64,000 bases of DNA from Marinobacter sp. BW6 (GCF_008107725.1 NZ_VIRN01000064.1:496001-560000); one strand, 5' to 3'; shown: positions 36,322 to 45,109, counted from the first letter of the stretch. Made by a program: numbers and translations. The notes: generated by a model not told the origin, from the sequence alone.

Positions 36322-37588
36322 TCAACGTTCACAGGCGGAGATCGTCCGCCAGTCGCTCAAGCGCCGTTACCGTAAGGAGCGCCGTTTCCGTGCCTACGGC
36401 ATATTGGCTATCGCCATTGCTCTCGGGGCCCTGTTAACCCTGTTCACGGATATCATCGGCAAGGGTTACACCGGCTTCCTCAAAACCACCATCACCATGG
36501 AAGTGCAACTGGATGGTGAAATGATGTATCTGGATGACCCAAAGGACGAGCGCCAGATAAAGATGGCTGATTTTGTTGAGCCATTGGTTCAGGCGCTGAT
36601 CAAGGAGGTCCCCGGGGCAACCGAAGAGGACCGGAAGCAGATCCGGGAACTGATCAACCCTTATGCTTCAGTTGCACTCCGGGATGCTCTCAAGGCAAAT
36701 CCCGAGTGGCTGGATACCTCCCGGACCATGACGTTCCTTAGTCACACCGACGTGGATGTCTACGTGAAGCATGCAGGCGACGACGCGTATTCGATCAAGC
36801 TGAACGACCAACAGAAGGCCTGGGTGGACGAACTGCAGGAGCGGGGCGTTATCGAGACTTCCTTTAACGACGTGTTCTTCAGTGGTGGCGATTCCCGTGA
36901 TCCGTCCAAGGCAGGTATTCTCGGCGCCATTGTCGGTTCCCTGCTGACCATGTTCGTTACCCTGATCCTGTCGTTCCCGATCGGTGTCGCTGCCGCGATC
37001 TATCTGGAGGAGTTTGCGCCCCAGAACAAGTTCACCGACTTCATTGAGGTCAACATCAATAACCTGGCGGCGGTGCCGTCCATCATCTTTGGTCTGCTTG
37101 GCCTCGCGGTATTTATCAACCTGTTCGGGATGCCACGTTCGGTTCCTGTGGTTGGTGGTCTGGTTCTGACGTTGATGACGCTGCCGACCATCATCATTTC
37201 CAGCCGGGCCGCGATCAAAAGCGTACCGCCCTCGATCCGAGAGGCGGCGGAAGGTATCGGCGCCTCCAAGATGCAGGTGGTGTTGCATCATGTGCTACCG
37301 CTGGCCATGCCGGGCATGCTCACCGGTTCTATCATTGGTATGGCCCAGGCCCTGGGTGAAACCGCGCCGCTGCTGCTGATCGGTATGGTGGCGTTCATTG
37401 TGGATGTGCCGGACGGGTTCTTCGATTCGGCCACGGTTCTGCCAGTTCAGGTCTTCCTGTGGGCGGGCAGCCCGGAGCTGGCCTTTATTGAGCGAGCGTC
37501 GGCAGCCATTATGGTGCTGTTGGCCTTCCTGATCAGTATGAACGCATTGGCCATCTGGATGCGTAAACGTCTCGAGCGCCGGTGGTAA
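36314..37588 (+). CDS. pstA: Phosphate ABC transporter permease PstA (with DUF3333-type insert)
   Basis: A 424-residue permease. After a first membrane segment (about 27-48) there is a ~140-residue, charged, presumably periplasmic insertion (DUF3333-like: [20 protein letters not shown] to [19 protein letters not shown]). The usual five-segment permease core follows, with the EAA loop [48 protein letters not shown]. It overlaps the pstC end by 8 bp. The insert pairs with the extended PstC and may form an enlarged docking surface for PstS; that is an inference. Confidence 0.93.
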   Translation: MTDQRSQAEIVRQSLKRRYRKERRFRAYGILAIAIALGALLTLFTDIIGKGYTGFLKTTITMEVQLDGEMMYLDDPKDERQIKMADFVEPLVQALIKEVPGATEEDRKQIRELINPYASVALRDALKANPEWLDTSRTMTFLSHTDVDVYVKHAGDDAYSIKLNDQQKAWVDELQERGVIETSFNDVFFSGGDSRDPSKAGILGAIVGSLLTMFVTLILSFPIGVAAAIYLEEFAPQNKFTDFIEVNINNLAAVPSIIFGLLGLAVFINLFGMPRSVPVVGGLVLTLMTLPTIIISSRAAIKSVPPSIREAAEGIGASKMQVVLHHVLPLAMPGMLTGSIIGMAQALGETAPLLLIGMVAFIVDVPDGFFDSATVLPVQVFLWAGSPELAFIERASAAIMVLLAFLISMNALAIWMRKRLERRW

Positions 37589-37599
37589 GGAGAATCAAG

Positions 37600-38487
37600 A
37601 TGAATAGTGTGAATACAACCATTGCCAGTGAAGTTACCCAACCGGATGAGGTCGCCGTGCCAGTTCAGGAATCAAAGCCCGCTGAAACCATCATTGAAGA
37701 GGGCAAAACCGTCGGTAAGCCGTTCTCGGACGACCCGAAGTTCAAGCTTCGTGATGTCGAAGTGTTCTACGGCGATGCCCCCGCGATCAAGAAGATCAGC
37801 CTCGATATTGGCCGCAACGAAGTCATTGCCTTCATCGGCCCATCCGGTTGCGGGAAATCCACCTTCCTGCGCTGTCTGAATCGCATGAACGACAGCATCG
37901 ATATCTGTCGTGTGAAGGGTTCCCTGCAACTGGACGACCATGACATCTACGACCCCAAGCGGGATGTGGTGGAACTGCGGGCAAGGGTCGGAATGGTGTT
38001 CCAGAAACCCAATCCGTTCCCGAAGTCCATCTACGACAACGTGGCCTACGGCCCCCGCATTCACGGCCTGGCCAACCGCAAGTCGGATCTGGACGAGATT
38101 GTGGAAAACAGCCTTCGCAAGGCCGGCCTCTGGGAAGAGGTGAAGGATCGTCTGGACGCCAACGCAACTGGTATGTCCGGTGGTCAGCAACAGCGTCTTT
38201 GCATTGCCCGCGCTATTGCCGTCAGCCCGGAAGTGGTACTGATGGATGAGCCCTGCTCGGCCCTGGATCCTATTGCCACGGCAAAAGTGGAAGAGCTGAT
38301 TGCCGAGCTGTCCGAAAGCTACACGATCGTCATCGTGACCCACTCGATGCAACAGGCGGCCCGGGTATCGCACCGCACAGCCTACTTCCACCTGGGACAC
38401 CTGGTGGAAGTGAACGAGACCAACAAGGTATTCACCTCGCCGGAACATGAACTGACCGAGTCCTACATCACTGGCCGTTTCGGCTGA
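37600..38487 (+). CDS. pstB: Phosphate ABC transporter ATP-binding protein PstB
   Basis: A 295-residue ATPase that powers phosphate uptake. ATG 37600 follows AAGGAG by 7 nt. The first ~45 residues are a poorly conserved acidic extension. Walker [12 protein letters not shown]-loop [21 protein letters not shown] (typical of PstB), signature [16 protein letters not shown], Walker [13 protein letters not shown] and switch His VTHSM are all present. It is followed by phoU after 33 bp. Confidence 0.96.
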   Translation: MNSVNTTIASEVTQPDEVAVPVQESKPAETIIEEGKTVGKPFSDDPKFKLRDVEVFYGDAPAIKKISLDIGRNEVIAFIGPSGCGKSTFLRCLNRMNDSIDICRVKGSLQLDDHDIYDPKRDVVELRARVGMVFQKPNPFPKSIYDNVAYGPRIHGLANRKSDLDEIVENSLRKAGLWEEVKDRLDANATGMSGGQQQRLCIARAIAVSPEVVLMDEPCSALDPIATAKVEELIAELSESYTIVIVTHSMQQAARVSHRTAYFHLGHLVEVNETNKVFTSPEHELTESYITGRFG

Positions 38488-38520
38488 TTCCGGACCTGAG
38501 GAATTTTGGAGAAGAACAGT

Positions 38521-39243
38521 ATGCCTACGAAGAAGGACGAAGTTTACGGGGATCACATCTCCCACAAGTTCAATAACGAACTGATGGAACTCAAGACCGA
38601 GTTCCTGAAAATGGGTGGTATGGTGGAATCCCAGGTCGAGAACGCCATTCAGGCCCTGGTGGATGGCGATGGTCATCTGGCCGACGAAATCCGCGCCAAC
38701 GACAAGAAAGTCGACCGGATGGAAGTGGAAATCGACGAGGAAGCCACCCTGATCATCGCCCGTCGCCAGCCGACGGCAAGGGATCTGCGTCTGGTGATCT
38801 CGGTCATCAAGATGGTCGCCGATCTGGAGCGTGTGGGTGACGAGGCGAAGAAGATCGCCAAGCTTGCGATCAAGCTGCAGGAAGAAGGCCAGGCCCCGCG
38901 CGGCTACGTGGAAGTGCGCCACATCGGCACCCACGTGCTCAGCATGCTCCACGATGCGCTGGATGCTTTTGCCCGTCTGGATTCGGAGCAGGCATTGCGG
39001 ATCATGAAGGAAGACAAGCGCGTCGATGAGGAATATCAGGCAGCGGCCCGTACTCTGCTGACGTTCATGATGGAAGACACCCGCAACATCTCACGGTGCA
39101 TGTCCGTGATGTGGGTACTCCGTGCCCTGGAGCGGGTGGGTGACCACGCCTGCAACATTGCCGAGAACGTAATCTTCATGGTCAAAGGTGAGGACGTTCG
39201 TCACACGCCGGTGGAAGAGGCTGAAAAAGTAGTCGGCCGCTGA
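38521..39243 (+). CDS. phoU: Phosphate signalling regulator PhoU
   Basis: A 240-residue all-helical protein made of two three-helix PhoU repeats. Both carry the metal-binding E/DxxxD patterns: VIKMVADLERVGDEAKKIAKLA in the first and MWVLRALERVGDHACNIAENVIFM in the second. PhoU links PstSCAB status to the PhoR sensor so that the Pho regulon is shut down in high phosphate. GGAG lies 9 nt before ATG 38521. It is the last gene of the pst operon; no phoB or phoR is in the window. Confidence 0.95.
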   Translation: MPTKKDEVYGDHISHKFNNELMELKTEFLKMGGMVESQVENAIQALVDGDGHLADEIRANDKKVDRMEVEIDEEATLIIARRQPTARDLRLVISVIKMVADLERVGDEAKKIAKLAIKLQEEGQAPRGYVEVRHIGTHVLSMLHDALDAFARLDSEQALRIMKEDKRVDEEYQAAARTLLTFMMEDTRNISRCMSVMWVLRALERVGDHACNIAENVIFMVKGEDVRHTPVEEAEKVVGR

Positions 39244-39266
39244 TTTATCCAACTTCGGTGGAGGGC

Positions 39267-39370
39267 CGGCATGTGGTGCGGCTTTCCGGGACACGCTCGA
39301 GCCGTCCATGGTCGCTTGGCTTTCGCCATCCTTGGCGAAAGACAGTCCCGGAAAGCCGCACCACACGCCG
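39267..39370 (-). ncRNA. Structured 3'-UTR element B with two GGA-loop hairpins
   Basis: A perfect 21-bp inverted repeat (39272-39292 with 39345-39365) extends to 26 pairs with one wobble that is G.U only in minus-strand RNA. Inside, minus-strand RNA forms an 8-bp hairpin with hexaloop AAGGAT (plus coordinates 39320-39341), then a CCAAGCG linker and a second hairpin with loop ATGGAC closed by CC/GG. It shares these loops and linkers with element A (14931-15038), while the stem bases differ in a paired manner. It lies in the sense orientation 88 nt after hinT and antisense beyond the phoU 3' end. Same evidence limits as for element A. Confidence 0.65.
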
Positions 39371-39458
39371 TCCTATCAGAGCTGGGAGTCAGCCTGCTAA
39401 GTTAACGAAAGCGATCGTTGGGCATTGCTGGGCCGCTTGCCGGGACCCAAGCAACAAA

Positions 39459-39824
39459 TCAGGCTTGCTTCATCTTGTCGGTATAAGGCGGCCAACCCAG
39501 CGGTTTGCCGCCAAGAACGTGCAAGTGGATGTGGAACACCGTCTGCCCTGAATTTTCCCCGCAATTCATGACAACGCGATAGCCATCGTCGGCAAACCCC
39601 TTCTCCTTGGCGATTTTTGCAGCCACCAGATACAGGTGCCCCACCAGCTCCCGATCTTCTTCGGTAATGTCGTTGATGGTGGCGATGGCCTTCTTCGGGA
39701 TGACCAGAAAATGCACCGGTGCCTGAGGATTGATGTCACTGAAGGCGAGCGCGATGTCGTCTTCGTAGAGGATGTCCGCGGGAATTTCCCGGTTGATGAT
39801 CTTGGTGAAAATCGTCTCTGACAT
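39459..39824 (-). CDS. hinT: HIT-family nucleotide hydrolase HinT
   Basis: A 121-residue purine nucleoside phosphoramidase of the histidine-triad superfamily. The HxHxHxx motif is present as FHIHLHVLGG, preceded by NCGENSGQTV. The N-terminus IFTKIINREIPADILYEDD and the PVHFLVIPKK strand are standard. HinT hydrolyses AMP-lysine and adenylated intermediates made by lysyl-tRNA synthetase. It is followed in the same orientation by element B and preceded upstream by the Ubi hydroxylase gene on the same strand. Confidence 0.93.
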   Translation of the reverse strand: MSETIFTKIINREIPADILYEDDIALAFSDINPQAPVHFLVIPKKAIATINDITEEDRELVGHLYLVAAKIAKEKGFADDGYRVVMNCGENSGQTVFHIHLHVLGGKPLGWPPYTDKMKQA

Positions 39825-39865
39825 GGTGGCTCCTTTTGGATTGTCCTTGGGATTGTTGTTCGGTG

Positions 39866-41161
39866 TTAAAGCTGATTCAGGCCCGGAATCCGGGAAGCTA
39901 TCTGCCTGACCACGGCTGGAAGTTCCTCATCGATGCCCATGGCGTAGCGTGCCACACGGTTGCGGGCAAAGGGCAGTGCGCGGGCGGCGCCGAGGCCGAG
40001 GTTGCGCAGCAGGTGGACGGGTGGGATCCGGTTGCTGAACAGATGGTAGAACAGATCCATGGTCAGCATCATTCTGCGGTTCGCCGGCCGGCGCTGTTGT
40101 TCGTAGAGGTTCAGCCACTTCGGATTTGCCAGATCATCGCCGGCGCGCTTGGCCTCTTTGAGGGCTGACTGGAGGGCTTGCGCATCCTGGAATCCCAGGT
40201 TCACCCCCTGGCCGGCCAGCGGGTTGATGGTATGGGCAGAATCACCGGCCAGGACAACTCGTCCAGAGTGATATTGTTTGGCGTGCTGGCGGGCGATGGG
40301 GAACGAGGCTTTGCTGTCGATGTGGGTCAGCAAGGGCAAACTCGCGGGAAACGACGACTGGATTTCGCTCATCAGGGTGCTGTCGTCCAGGGTTTTCAGG
40401 CGTGCCAGTTCATCGGGCGAATCGTACCAGACCAGGGAGCCCCAGCTTTCACCCGGATGTTCCGGACCGGCACTGTGCAATGGCAGGAAGGCTCGTGGTC
40501 CTGAAGGGTGAAAGCCCTGCCAGGTAATGTCTGCAACTGGCCCCTGATAACGAACCGAGATTACCATCGCCTGCTGGTCATACTGGTTCCGGATGGTACC
40601 AATACCGGCCAGCTCGCGGATCCGGGACTGGGCTCCATCGGCTCCAACTACCAGGGTTGCGATTAGCTCGCGGCCGTCCTCCAATGAGACCGTGGCTGCG
40701 TCACCGGATTGCGCCAGCGAGGCAACACCATGGCCATGGAACAGGGTCACCTGGGGGCAGGCCTCGGCGGTTTGCCAAAGTGCCTGTTGGGTGACTGAAT
40801 TCTCGACAATATGTCCCAGGTGGTGTGCGCCCAACTCGGTGGCGTCGAATTGGACTTCCGCCAGCTTCCGGGGCATCAGGTTCTGCAGTGGATAGCGGGT
40901 TTCATCCCACACGGCCAGGCGTTTGTAGGGCGTTGCCCGCATGCGAAGTATGTCATCCCAGGCGCCCAGATTCTGAAGATAGCGCTCACTGCCGACGCTC
41001 AGTGCAGATACCCTTAGGTCCGGGGCGTTGTCTGGATCAAAGGCGGGCGGCGGAGCCCGGTCAACCAGGGCAACGCGGAAGCCATTCTGGCCGAGGCCAG
41101 TGGCGAGAGCGGCACCGACCATGCCGGCACCAACTACCACAATATCAAAGGCTTGAGTCAT
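39866..41161 (-). CDS. FAD-dependent ubiquinone-biosynthesis hydroxylase, UbiH/UbiF family
   Basis: A 431-residue class A flavoprotein monooxygenase. The N-terminal FAD fold VVVGAGMVGAALATGLGQNG (GxGxxG), the mid-domain VVGADGAQSRIRELAG (DG motif) and the C-terminal GDSAHTINPLAGQGVNLGFQDA (GD motif) are all intact. Members hydroxylate the ring at C1 (UbiH), C5 (UbiI) or C6 (UbiF); the sequence and distance from ubiH-ubiI loci make a UbiF-like C6 hydroxylase the most likely, but this cannot be fixed by eye. It is 41 bp upstream of hinT on the same strand. Confidence 0.87.
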   Translation of the reverse strand: MTQAFDIVVVGAGMVGAALATGLGQNGFRVALVDRAPPPAFDPDNAPDLRVSALSVGSERYLQNLGAWDDILRMRATPYKRLAVWDETRYPLQNLMPRKLAEVQFDATELGAHHLGHIVENSVTQQALWQTAEACPQVTLFHGHGVASLAQSGDAATVSLEDGRELIATLVVGADGAQSRIRELAGIGTIRNQYDQQAMVISVRYQGPVADITWQGFHPSGPRAFLPLHSAGPEHPGESWGSLVWYDSPDELARLKTLDDSTLMSEIQSSFPASLPLLTHIDSKASFPIARQHAKQYHSGRVVLAGDSAHTINPLAGQGVNLGFQDAQALQSALKEAKRAGDDLANPKWLNLYEQQRRPANRRMMLTMDLFYHLFSNRIPPVHLLRNLGLGAARALPFARNRVARYAMGIDEELPAVVRQIASRIPGLNQL

Positions 41162-41243
41162 ATCGGTTTCCTGTCTGATGCCCTCAGTTTACGCGATGAC
41201 GGCAGCCAGACAAGAGACCGGGATCAAGCCGGCAGTAAAAGCC

Positions 41244-41801
41244 TCAGTACCCGGCCATTCCTGATACTCGCTGTTTGGCAACGTCGTCTGGCCGGCGACG
41301 GCCCTTGACCAGCCAGGCAGGCTTCTGGGCTCCAGGCTTGTTGAATCCCTGATTCAGTACCATAGGTTGCACAAGGTTGATGAAATCGGCGGTTTTCATG
41401 TGGACCGATTCACTGTGACTGCCCGCCGCAAACGCCAGCTCTGACTGTTCGGTCAAGGCTTCCGCACAGTAAACAGTCATTCCGAACAGGTTGCCAAAGG
41501 GAGGCATGGCGCCTACTTCACAATCCGGGAAGCGGTCTTTGAATTCCAGCTCATCCGCAAGATCGATAAAGTCGGTGTCCAGAATGCGGGATAGCCTGTC
41601 CCAGCGGATTCTCCACGTAGCCGGCATTACCAGCATCGCCATTTTGCCATCCAGCTCGATGATCACCGTTTTAACGACGCGGTCGCCAGCAATCTTGACG
41701 TGGTGGGCCAGTTCCTGGGCAGTAAATGCAGGGGGGTGTGAGAGGCACATGTATTCAACACCTGCCTCGTCGAGGAATTCCTTCAACTGCTGTACCGGCA
41801 T
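41244..41801 (-). CDS. YbaK/EbsC-type aminoacyl-tRNA deacylase
   Basis: A 185-residue protein with the YbaK domain: KTVIIELDGKMAMLVMPATWRI (catalytic Lys in VVKTV) and GAMPPFGNLFGMTVYCAEALTEQSELAFAAGSHSESVHM, the GxxPPFG loop of the editing-factor family. Such proteins hydrolyse mischarged tRNAs (Cys-tRNA-Pro, Ala-tRNA-Pro or others). The C-terminal ~40-residue tail is basic and unusual for YbaK. Ribosome-binding site AGGAGG lies 7 nt before ATG 41801. Confidence 0.85.
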   Translation of the reverse strand: MPVQQLKEFLDEAGVEYMCLSHPPAFTAQELAHHVKIAGDRVVKTVIIELDGKMAMLVMPATWRIRWDRLSRILDTDFIDLADELEFKDRFPDCEVGAMPPFGNLFGMTVYCAEALTEQSELAFAAGSHSESVHMKTADFINLVQPMVLNQGFNKPGAQKPAWLVKGRRRPDDVAKQRVSGMAGY

Positions 41802-41971
41802 CGTGACAACCTCCTACCAGCAATGACAGCGTTCCGGAGCCTGTCGTATTCAGATTGCCTGGCCCCGATGGCCTGGCGGGATCGTTAGACCCCGCCATTA
41901 ATGGTCAGCTTAGTTGAGGTTACGCAGTTTGCGAGTAACCGGATGTATCAATGAGAAATCGGTCGCGAATC

Positions 41972-42805
41972 TCAGTCGGTTTTAATCATATGCACATCGC
42001 GCTGGGGGAACGGAATGCTGATGCCCTCGGCGTCGAAGGCTTTCTTCACCTTCTCGTGCATGTCCCAGTAGAACGGCCACAGGTCACCGGACTTGGTCCA
42101 GGCCCTTACGGTCAAATCGACAGAACTTTCACCCAGGGCGCCAACAACGATCAGGGGCTCGGGGTCTTTAAGCGCACGCTCATCCTCTTCGATAAGACGC
42201 TTGCAGACGGCCTTGGCCTTGTCGATGTCATCACCGTAGCCGATGCCGAAGCTCATGTCGCAACGACGGGTTTCATAGGCGCTCAGGTTGGTCAGGCTGG
42301 CGTTGGCCAATTGACCATTGGGAATCACGATCCTGCGGTTATCGAAGGTGTCGACAATGGTGTAAAGAATCGAGATTTCACGGACGGAGCCCAGATAGCC
42401 CTGGGCATCAATTGTGTCGCCAACCTTGAACGGCTTGAATATCAGGATCAGTACACCGCCAGCGAAGTTAGCGAGGCTGCCTTGCAGCGCAAGGCCTACA
42501 GCCAGACCGGCAGCACCGATAATGGCAATGAACGATGTGGTAGCAATGCCAACCATTGAGGCCACGGAGATCAGAAGCAGAATCTTGAGGATTGCCCCGA
42601 TCAGACCACAGAGAAACTTGTTCAGTGTTGGGTCTTTTTTGCCCAGCTTGTTATCGAGTACACCGACAAACCGGTTTATCAGCCACATGCCGATAATCAG
42701 TGTGACAATGGCCAGCACCACCTTCGGTGCGTAAGTCATGACCAGGGACATGGCCTGATTCATGAGTTCCGAGGCACCTCCGTCAGCGCCAAATAGGTCT
42801 TCCAT
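41972..42805 (-). CDS. Small-conductance mechanosensitive channel, MscS family
   Basis: A 277-residue MscS-type channel protein, close to E. coli MscS in length. Three N-terminal membrane helices include the pore-lining TM3 (AAGLAVGLALQGSLANFAGGVLILIFKPFKVGDTI), with the Gly/Ala packing pattern, followed by the beta domain (VREISILYTIVDTFDNRRIVIPNGQL) and the cytoplasmic cage. It acts as a safety valve under hypo-osmotic shock. AAGGAG lies 6 nt before ATG 42805. Confidence 0.94.
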   Translation of the reverse strand: MEDLFGADGGASELMNQAMSLVMTYAPKVVLAIVTLIIGMWLINRFVGVLDNKLGKKDPTLNKFLCGLIGAILKILLLISVASMVGIATTSFIAIIGAAGLAVGLALQGSLANFAGGVLILIFKPFKVGDTIDAQGYLGSVREISILYTIVDTFDNRRIVIPNGQLANASLTNLSAYETRRCDMSFGIGYGDDIDKAKAVCKRLIEEDERALKDPEPLIVVGALGESSVDLTVRAWTKSGDLWPFYWDMHEKVKKAFDAEGISIPFPQRDVHMIKTD

Positions 42806-42945
42806 AAGGGACTCCTTGTTCGTTGGTATTTTTCATAAGTGTCGGATTAACGGACAAAATCCTGCAACAACGTGATTCGTCTACTTCTTTATATAGCAGA
42901 CAAATGTCAGGGGCGTATATTGCGGGAAAGATTTTCAGTTAGTGC

Positions 42946-44049
42946 TTACGCAATTGAGCGCTCACTGGCCCAATCAAGAATGGTTTTGGGGCCTCCGCGG
43001 ACAAGAATCCGGCCCTGTTTGTGGCTCAGTTGATAGTCGTACATGGGGTCGTAATAGTCCTGGAGCAGCGACTGAATCCAGGCGTTGTGGGCAAGAGTCT
43101 CTCCGGTCGTTTCCTGCTGAGAAAGTGCCTGTTCCATCAGGCCGCGCAGCTGCTTGTGTCGCTCTCCGCCCAGGCGCTTGCGGATGCGGTCAATGGCGCT
43201 CAGCAGATAGTCCCGGAAATTCAACCAGCCTGCGTCGGCTCCGTCGCGATCCACGTAATCCGCGAACATGCCCTCGACGTAATCTTCCCGGATGATAGTG
43301 ATGCGCTCCTCCATGGGTTGCTCAAGGATCAGCAGTGGCGACTCGGCCATGCGATCCTTGAGGGATTCGGGCAGGGCGCAGCGTCCCACCAGACGGCTTT
43401 CGTCTTCCAGGTAAACCGGGCCACCGTTGAAATGATGGGCTTTGAGCATGGCCACGGCCAGCCGGTTCTCGAAATCGATCTGTGAGGGTTGGGGCGTCAC
43501 CTGGCGTCCGAAACTAGAGCCCCGGTGGTTGGCCAGGCCTTCAAGATCCACCGGATTCGGGAGCTGTTTCAGAACCCGCGTCTTGCCTGTTCCGGTACGA
43601 CCGCTGAGTATGCGGAATTCGCCGGATTCGATCTGCGCTTCCAGGCTGTCGATCAGGAATCGGCGCAGTGCCTTGTAGCCGCCTTTGACCAGCGGATAGT
43701 CAATGCCGGCCTCCCGGATCCACTGTTGGGTAAGCCGGGAACGCAGGCCGCCCCGGAAGCAGAACAGATAACCCTCGGGATGGCGGGCAACAAAGCGCTT
43801 CCAGGCTTCAATTCGCTGGGCCTTGATGTCGCCGGATACCAGTTGATGGCCCAGCTCGATGGCCTTGTCCTGGCCTTTTTCCTTGTAACAGATGCCGACC
43901 CGGTGGCGCTCCTCGTCGTTCATGAGTGGCGCGTTTTCGGTATTCGGAAAACTGCCACGACTGAACTCCACCGGTGCCCGGACGTCCATTAGCGGCACAT
44001 CGTTCAGGAACAGGGAAAGGTAGTCGTCGGTGTCAGGTCTGCTTGCCAT
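42946..44049 (-). CDS. mnmH: tRNA 2-selenouridine synthase SelU (MnmH)
   Basis: A 367-residue enzyme that replaces sulfur with selenium at the wobble 2-thiouridine of tRNA-Lys/Glu/Gln, passing through a geranylated intermediate. The N-terminal rhodanese domain has the catalytic Cys in FCFRGGLRSR. The C-terminal P-loop domain has SGRTGTGKTRVL, plus family motifs ANHRGSSFG and YLEDESRLVGR. ATG 44049 gives the normal length; the upstream extension looks non-coding. It diverges from the methyltransferase gene. The selenophosphate synthase SelD is expected elsewhere in the genome. Confidence 0.93.
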   Translation of the reverse strand: MASRPDTDDYLSLFLNDVPLMDVRAPVEFSRGSFPNTENAPLMNDEERHRVGICYKEKGQDKAIELGHQLVSGDIKAQRIEAWKRFVARHPEGYLFCFRGGLRSRLTQQWIREAGIDYPLVKGGYKALRRFLIDSLEAQIESGEFRILSGRTGTGKTRVLKQLPNPVDLEGLANHRGSSFGRQVTPQPSQIDFENRLAVAMLKAHHFNGGPVYLEDESRLVGRCALPESLKDRMAESPLLILEQPMEERITIIREDYVEGMFADYVDRDGADAGWLNFRDYLLSAIDRIRKRLGGERHKQLRGLMEQALSQQETTGETLAHNAWIQSLLQDYYDPMYDYQLSHKQGRILVRGGPKTILDWASERSIA

Positions 44050-44182
44050 TTCAGCGATAAACCAGTTGTCAGATGGAGGCGGCAGTATAGCGGAAATGAC
44101 TGTTTTCTGCTTGCCGCGCCGTGTTTCCCGACAGGGGCTTGGGTACAATGGCGCGTCCGTGAAATTCGAGGTTGGATACCCC

Positions 44183-44842
44183 ATGTCAGAGGACTGTCTG
44201 AATCAGCACCTGCGCAAAACCCTGGCCCGGGGCCGGGTTGCCGTGTCCCGCCCCGCCGGCTGTGAGCGAATCGCCCTGTATCTCTTTGATCCGACGGTGC
44301 TTGAGGGACCGTTATCCCACGAGGAGGCACAGGCGGTGGTCGCCGAACCTGCCTACTGGTCGTTCTGCTGGGCCAGCGGCCAGGTGCTCGCCAGCTGGAT
44401 TCTGGACAACCCCAAGTGGGTCGAGGGTAAGCGGGTCCTGGATTTTGGTTCTGGATCCGGAATAGTGGCCGTGGCTGCGGCGATGGCGGGAGCTCGGGAA
44501 GCTATTGCCTGTGACATTGACCCGGCGGCCCTGTATGCAGCCCGTGCCAACGCGGCTCTCAACGGCGTATCCGTTGGACTTTGCGGTGACTGGGCAGATC
44601 GACCGAAGGACCTGGATGTCGTGACAGCGGCGGATGTGCTTTACGATCCCGAAAATCGACCGTTACTCGGCGTTTTTCGCGAGGCGGCCCCCCGGGTGCT
44701 ACTGGCGGATTCGCGGATGAAAGTGTTGGGTGATAGTGCCTATCGCAGGCAGACAGCGATTGAGGCCCGGACCTGGCCGGATCTGAACGAATTCGAGGAG
44801 TTCAATCAGGTTCGCATCTATCTGGCCGAGAGAAACCAGTAA
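44183..44842 (+). CDS. Class I SAM-dependent methyltransferase (lysine-methyltransferase-like)
   Basis: A 219-residue methyltransferase. Motif I is VLDFGSGSGIVAVAAAMAGA, with acidic motif II ACDIDPAALYAARANAALNG and post-motif VVTAADVLYDPENRPLL. The upstream segment PAYWSFCWASGQVLASWILDNP matches the ETFB-lysine / protein N-lysine methyltransferase group (Nnt1-like), so a protein substrate is plausible. The start at 44183 has GAGG about 11 nt upstream. It ends 30 bp before the terminator of the convergent CsrB-like RNA. Confidence 0.82.
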   Translation: MSEDCLNQHLRKTLARGRVAVSRPAGCERIALYLFDPTVLEGPLSHEEAQAVVAEPAYWSFCWASGQVLASWILDNPKWVEGKRVLDFGSGSGIVAVAAAMAGAREAIACDIDPAALYAARANAALNGVSVGLCGDWADRPKDLDVVTAADVLYDPENRPLLGVFREAAPRVLLADSRMKVLGDSAYRRQTAIEARTWPDLNEFEEFNQVRIYLAERNQ

Positions 44843-44871
44843 CGAATCAGGAGTGAAAAAAGGGGGGATAC

Positions 44872-44904
44872 AAAAAATAAAGGGCAACCATGCGGTTACC
44901 CTTT
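44872..44904 (-). terminator. Intrinsic terminator of the CsrB-like sRNA
   Basis: In minus-strand RNA an 11-bp stem (AAAGGGTAACC with GGTTGCCCTTT, one G.U pair) with a GCAU loop is followed by AUUUUUUG. This is the strongest terminator in the window. Confidence 0.9.
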
Positions 44905-45103
44905 CTCGGAACAGGTCGGCGCATCCTTGCGCATTGGGCAACAGCCATGTTGCGAGATCCTTGAGCCACTCCATGGTGCCGGCATCCGAGCCGGCTATCC
45001 GAATAGTTATCCCTTAAGCGAGGCGTCCATGTATCCTTGCCTCTCCCTGCAATCCGTGCCGGGGTGCATCCAGTGCGTCATCCATTTCCCTGTCATCCTT
45101 GAT
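44872..45103 (-). ncRNA. csrB: CsrB/RsmZ-family regulatory sRNA
   Basis: A ~232-nt transcript inferred from a TATAGT -10 box (45110-45115) to a terminator. Counting by eye there are 14 GGA motifs in the sense strand, against about 4 expected. Several lie in hexaloops: TCGGAT closed by GCCGGC/GCCGGC (about 44979-44996), AAGGAT closed by GCGC/GCGC (about 44918-44931) and CTGGAT closed by GCA/GC near 45071. The recurring contexts AAGGAT, ATGGAT and CAGGGA are those recognised by CsrA/RsmA. Such RNAs sequester CsrA dimers and release target mRNAs. There is no credible ORF in this stretch (44843-45285). A GacA-box-like palindrome lies upstream. Orthology to CsrB versus RsmZ cannot be decided here. 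Confidence 0.88.
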
Positions 45104-45109
45104 GTAAAG

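Noticed and set aside
37672..38952. A 426-codon open frame on the minus strand opposite pstB and phoU
   Set aside because: Spans two well-defined genes in antisense; His- and Gly-rich composition typical of shadows.
41810..41965. Small hairpins between the YbaK-type gene and mscS
   Set aside because: GGTTAC/GTAACC and GGCC-type pairs occur but are short, have no T-run and do not match elements A and B.
44699..44974. Short open frame on the minus strand over the sRNA 3' region
   Set aside because: It crosses the intrinsic terminator and has no ribosome-binding site; the repeated GGA loops explain the sequence better as RNA.
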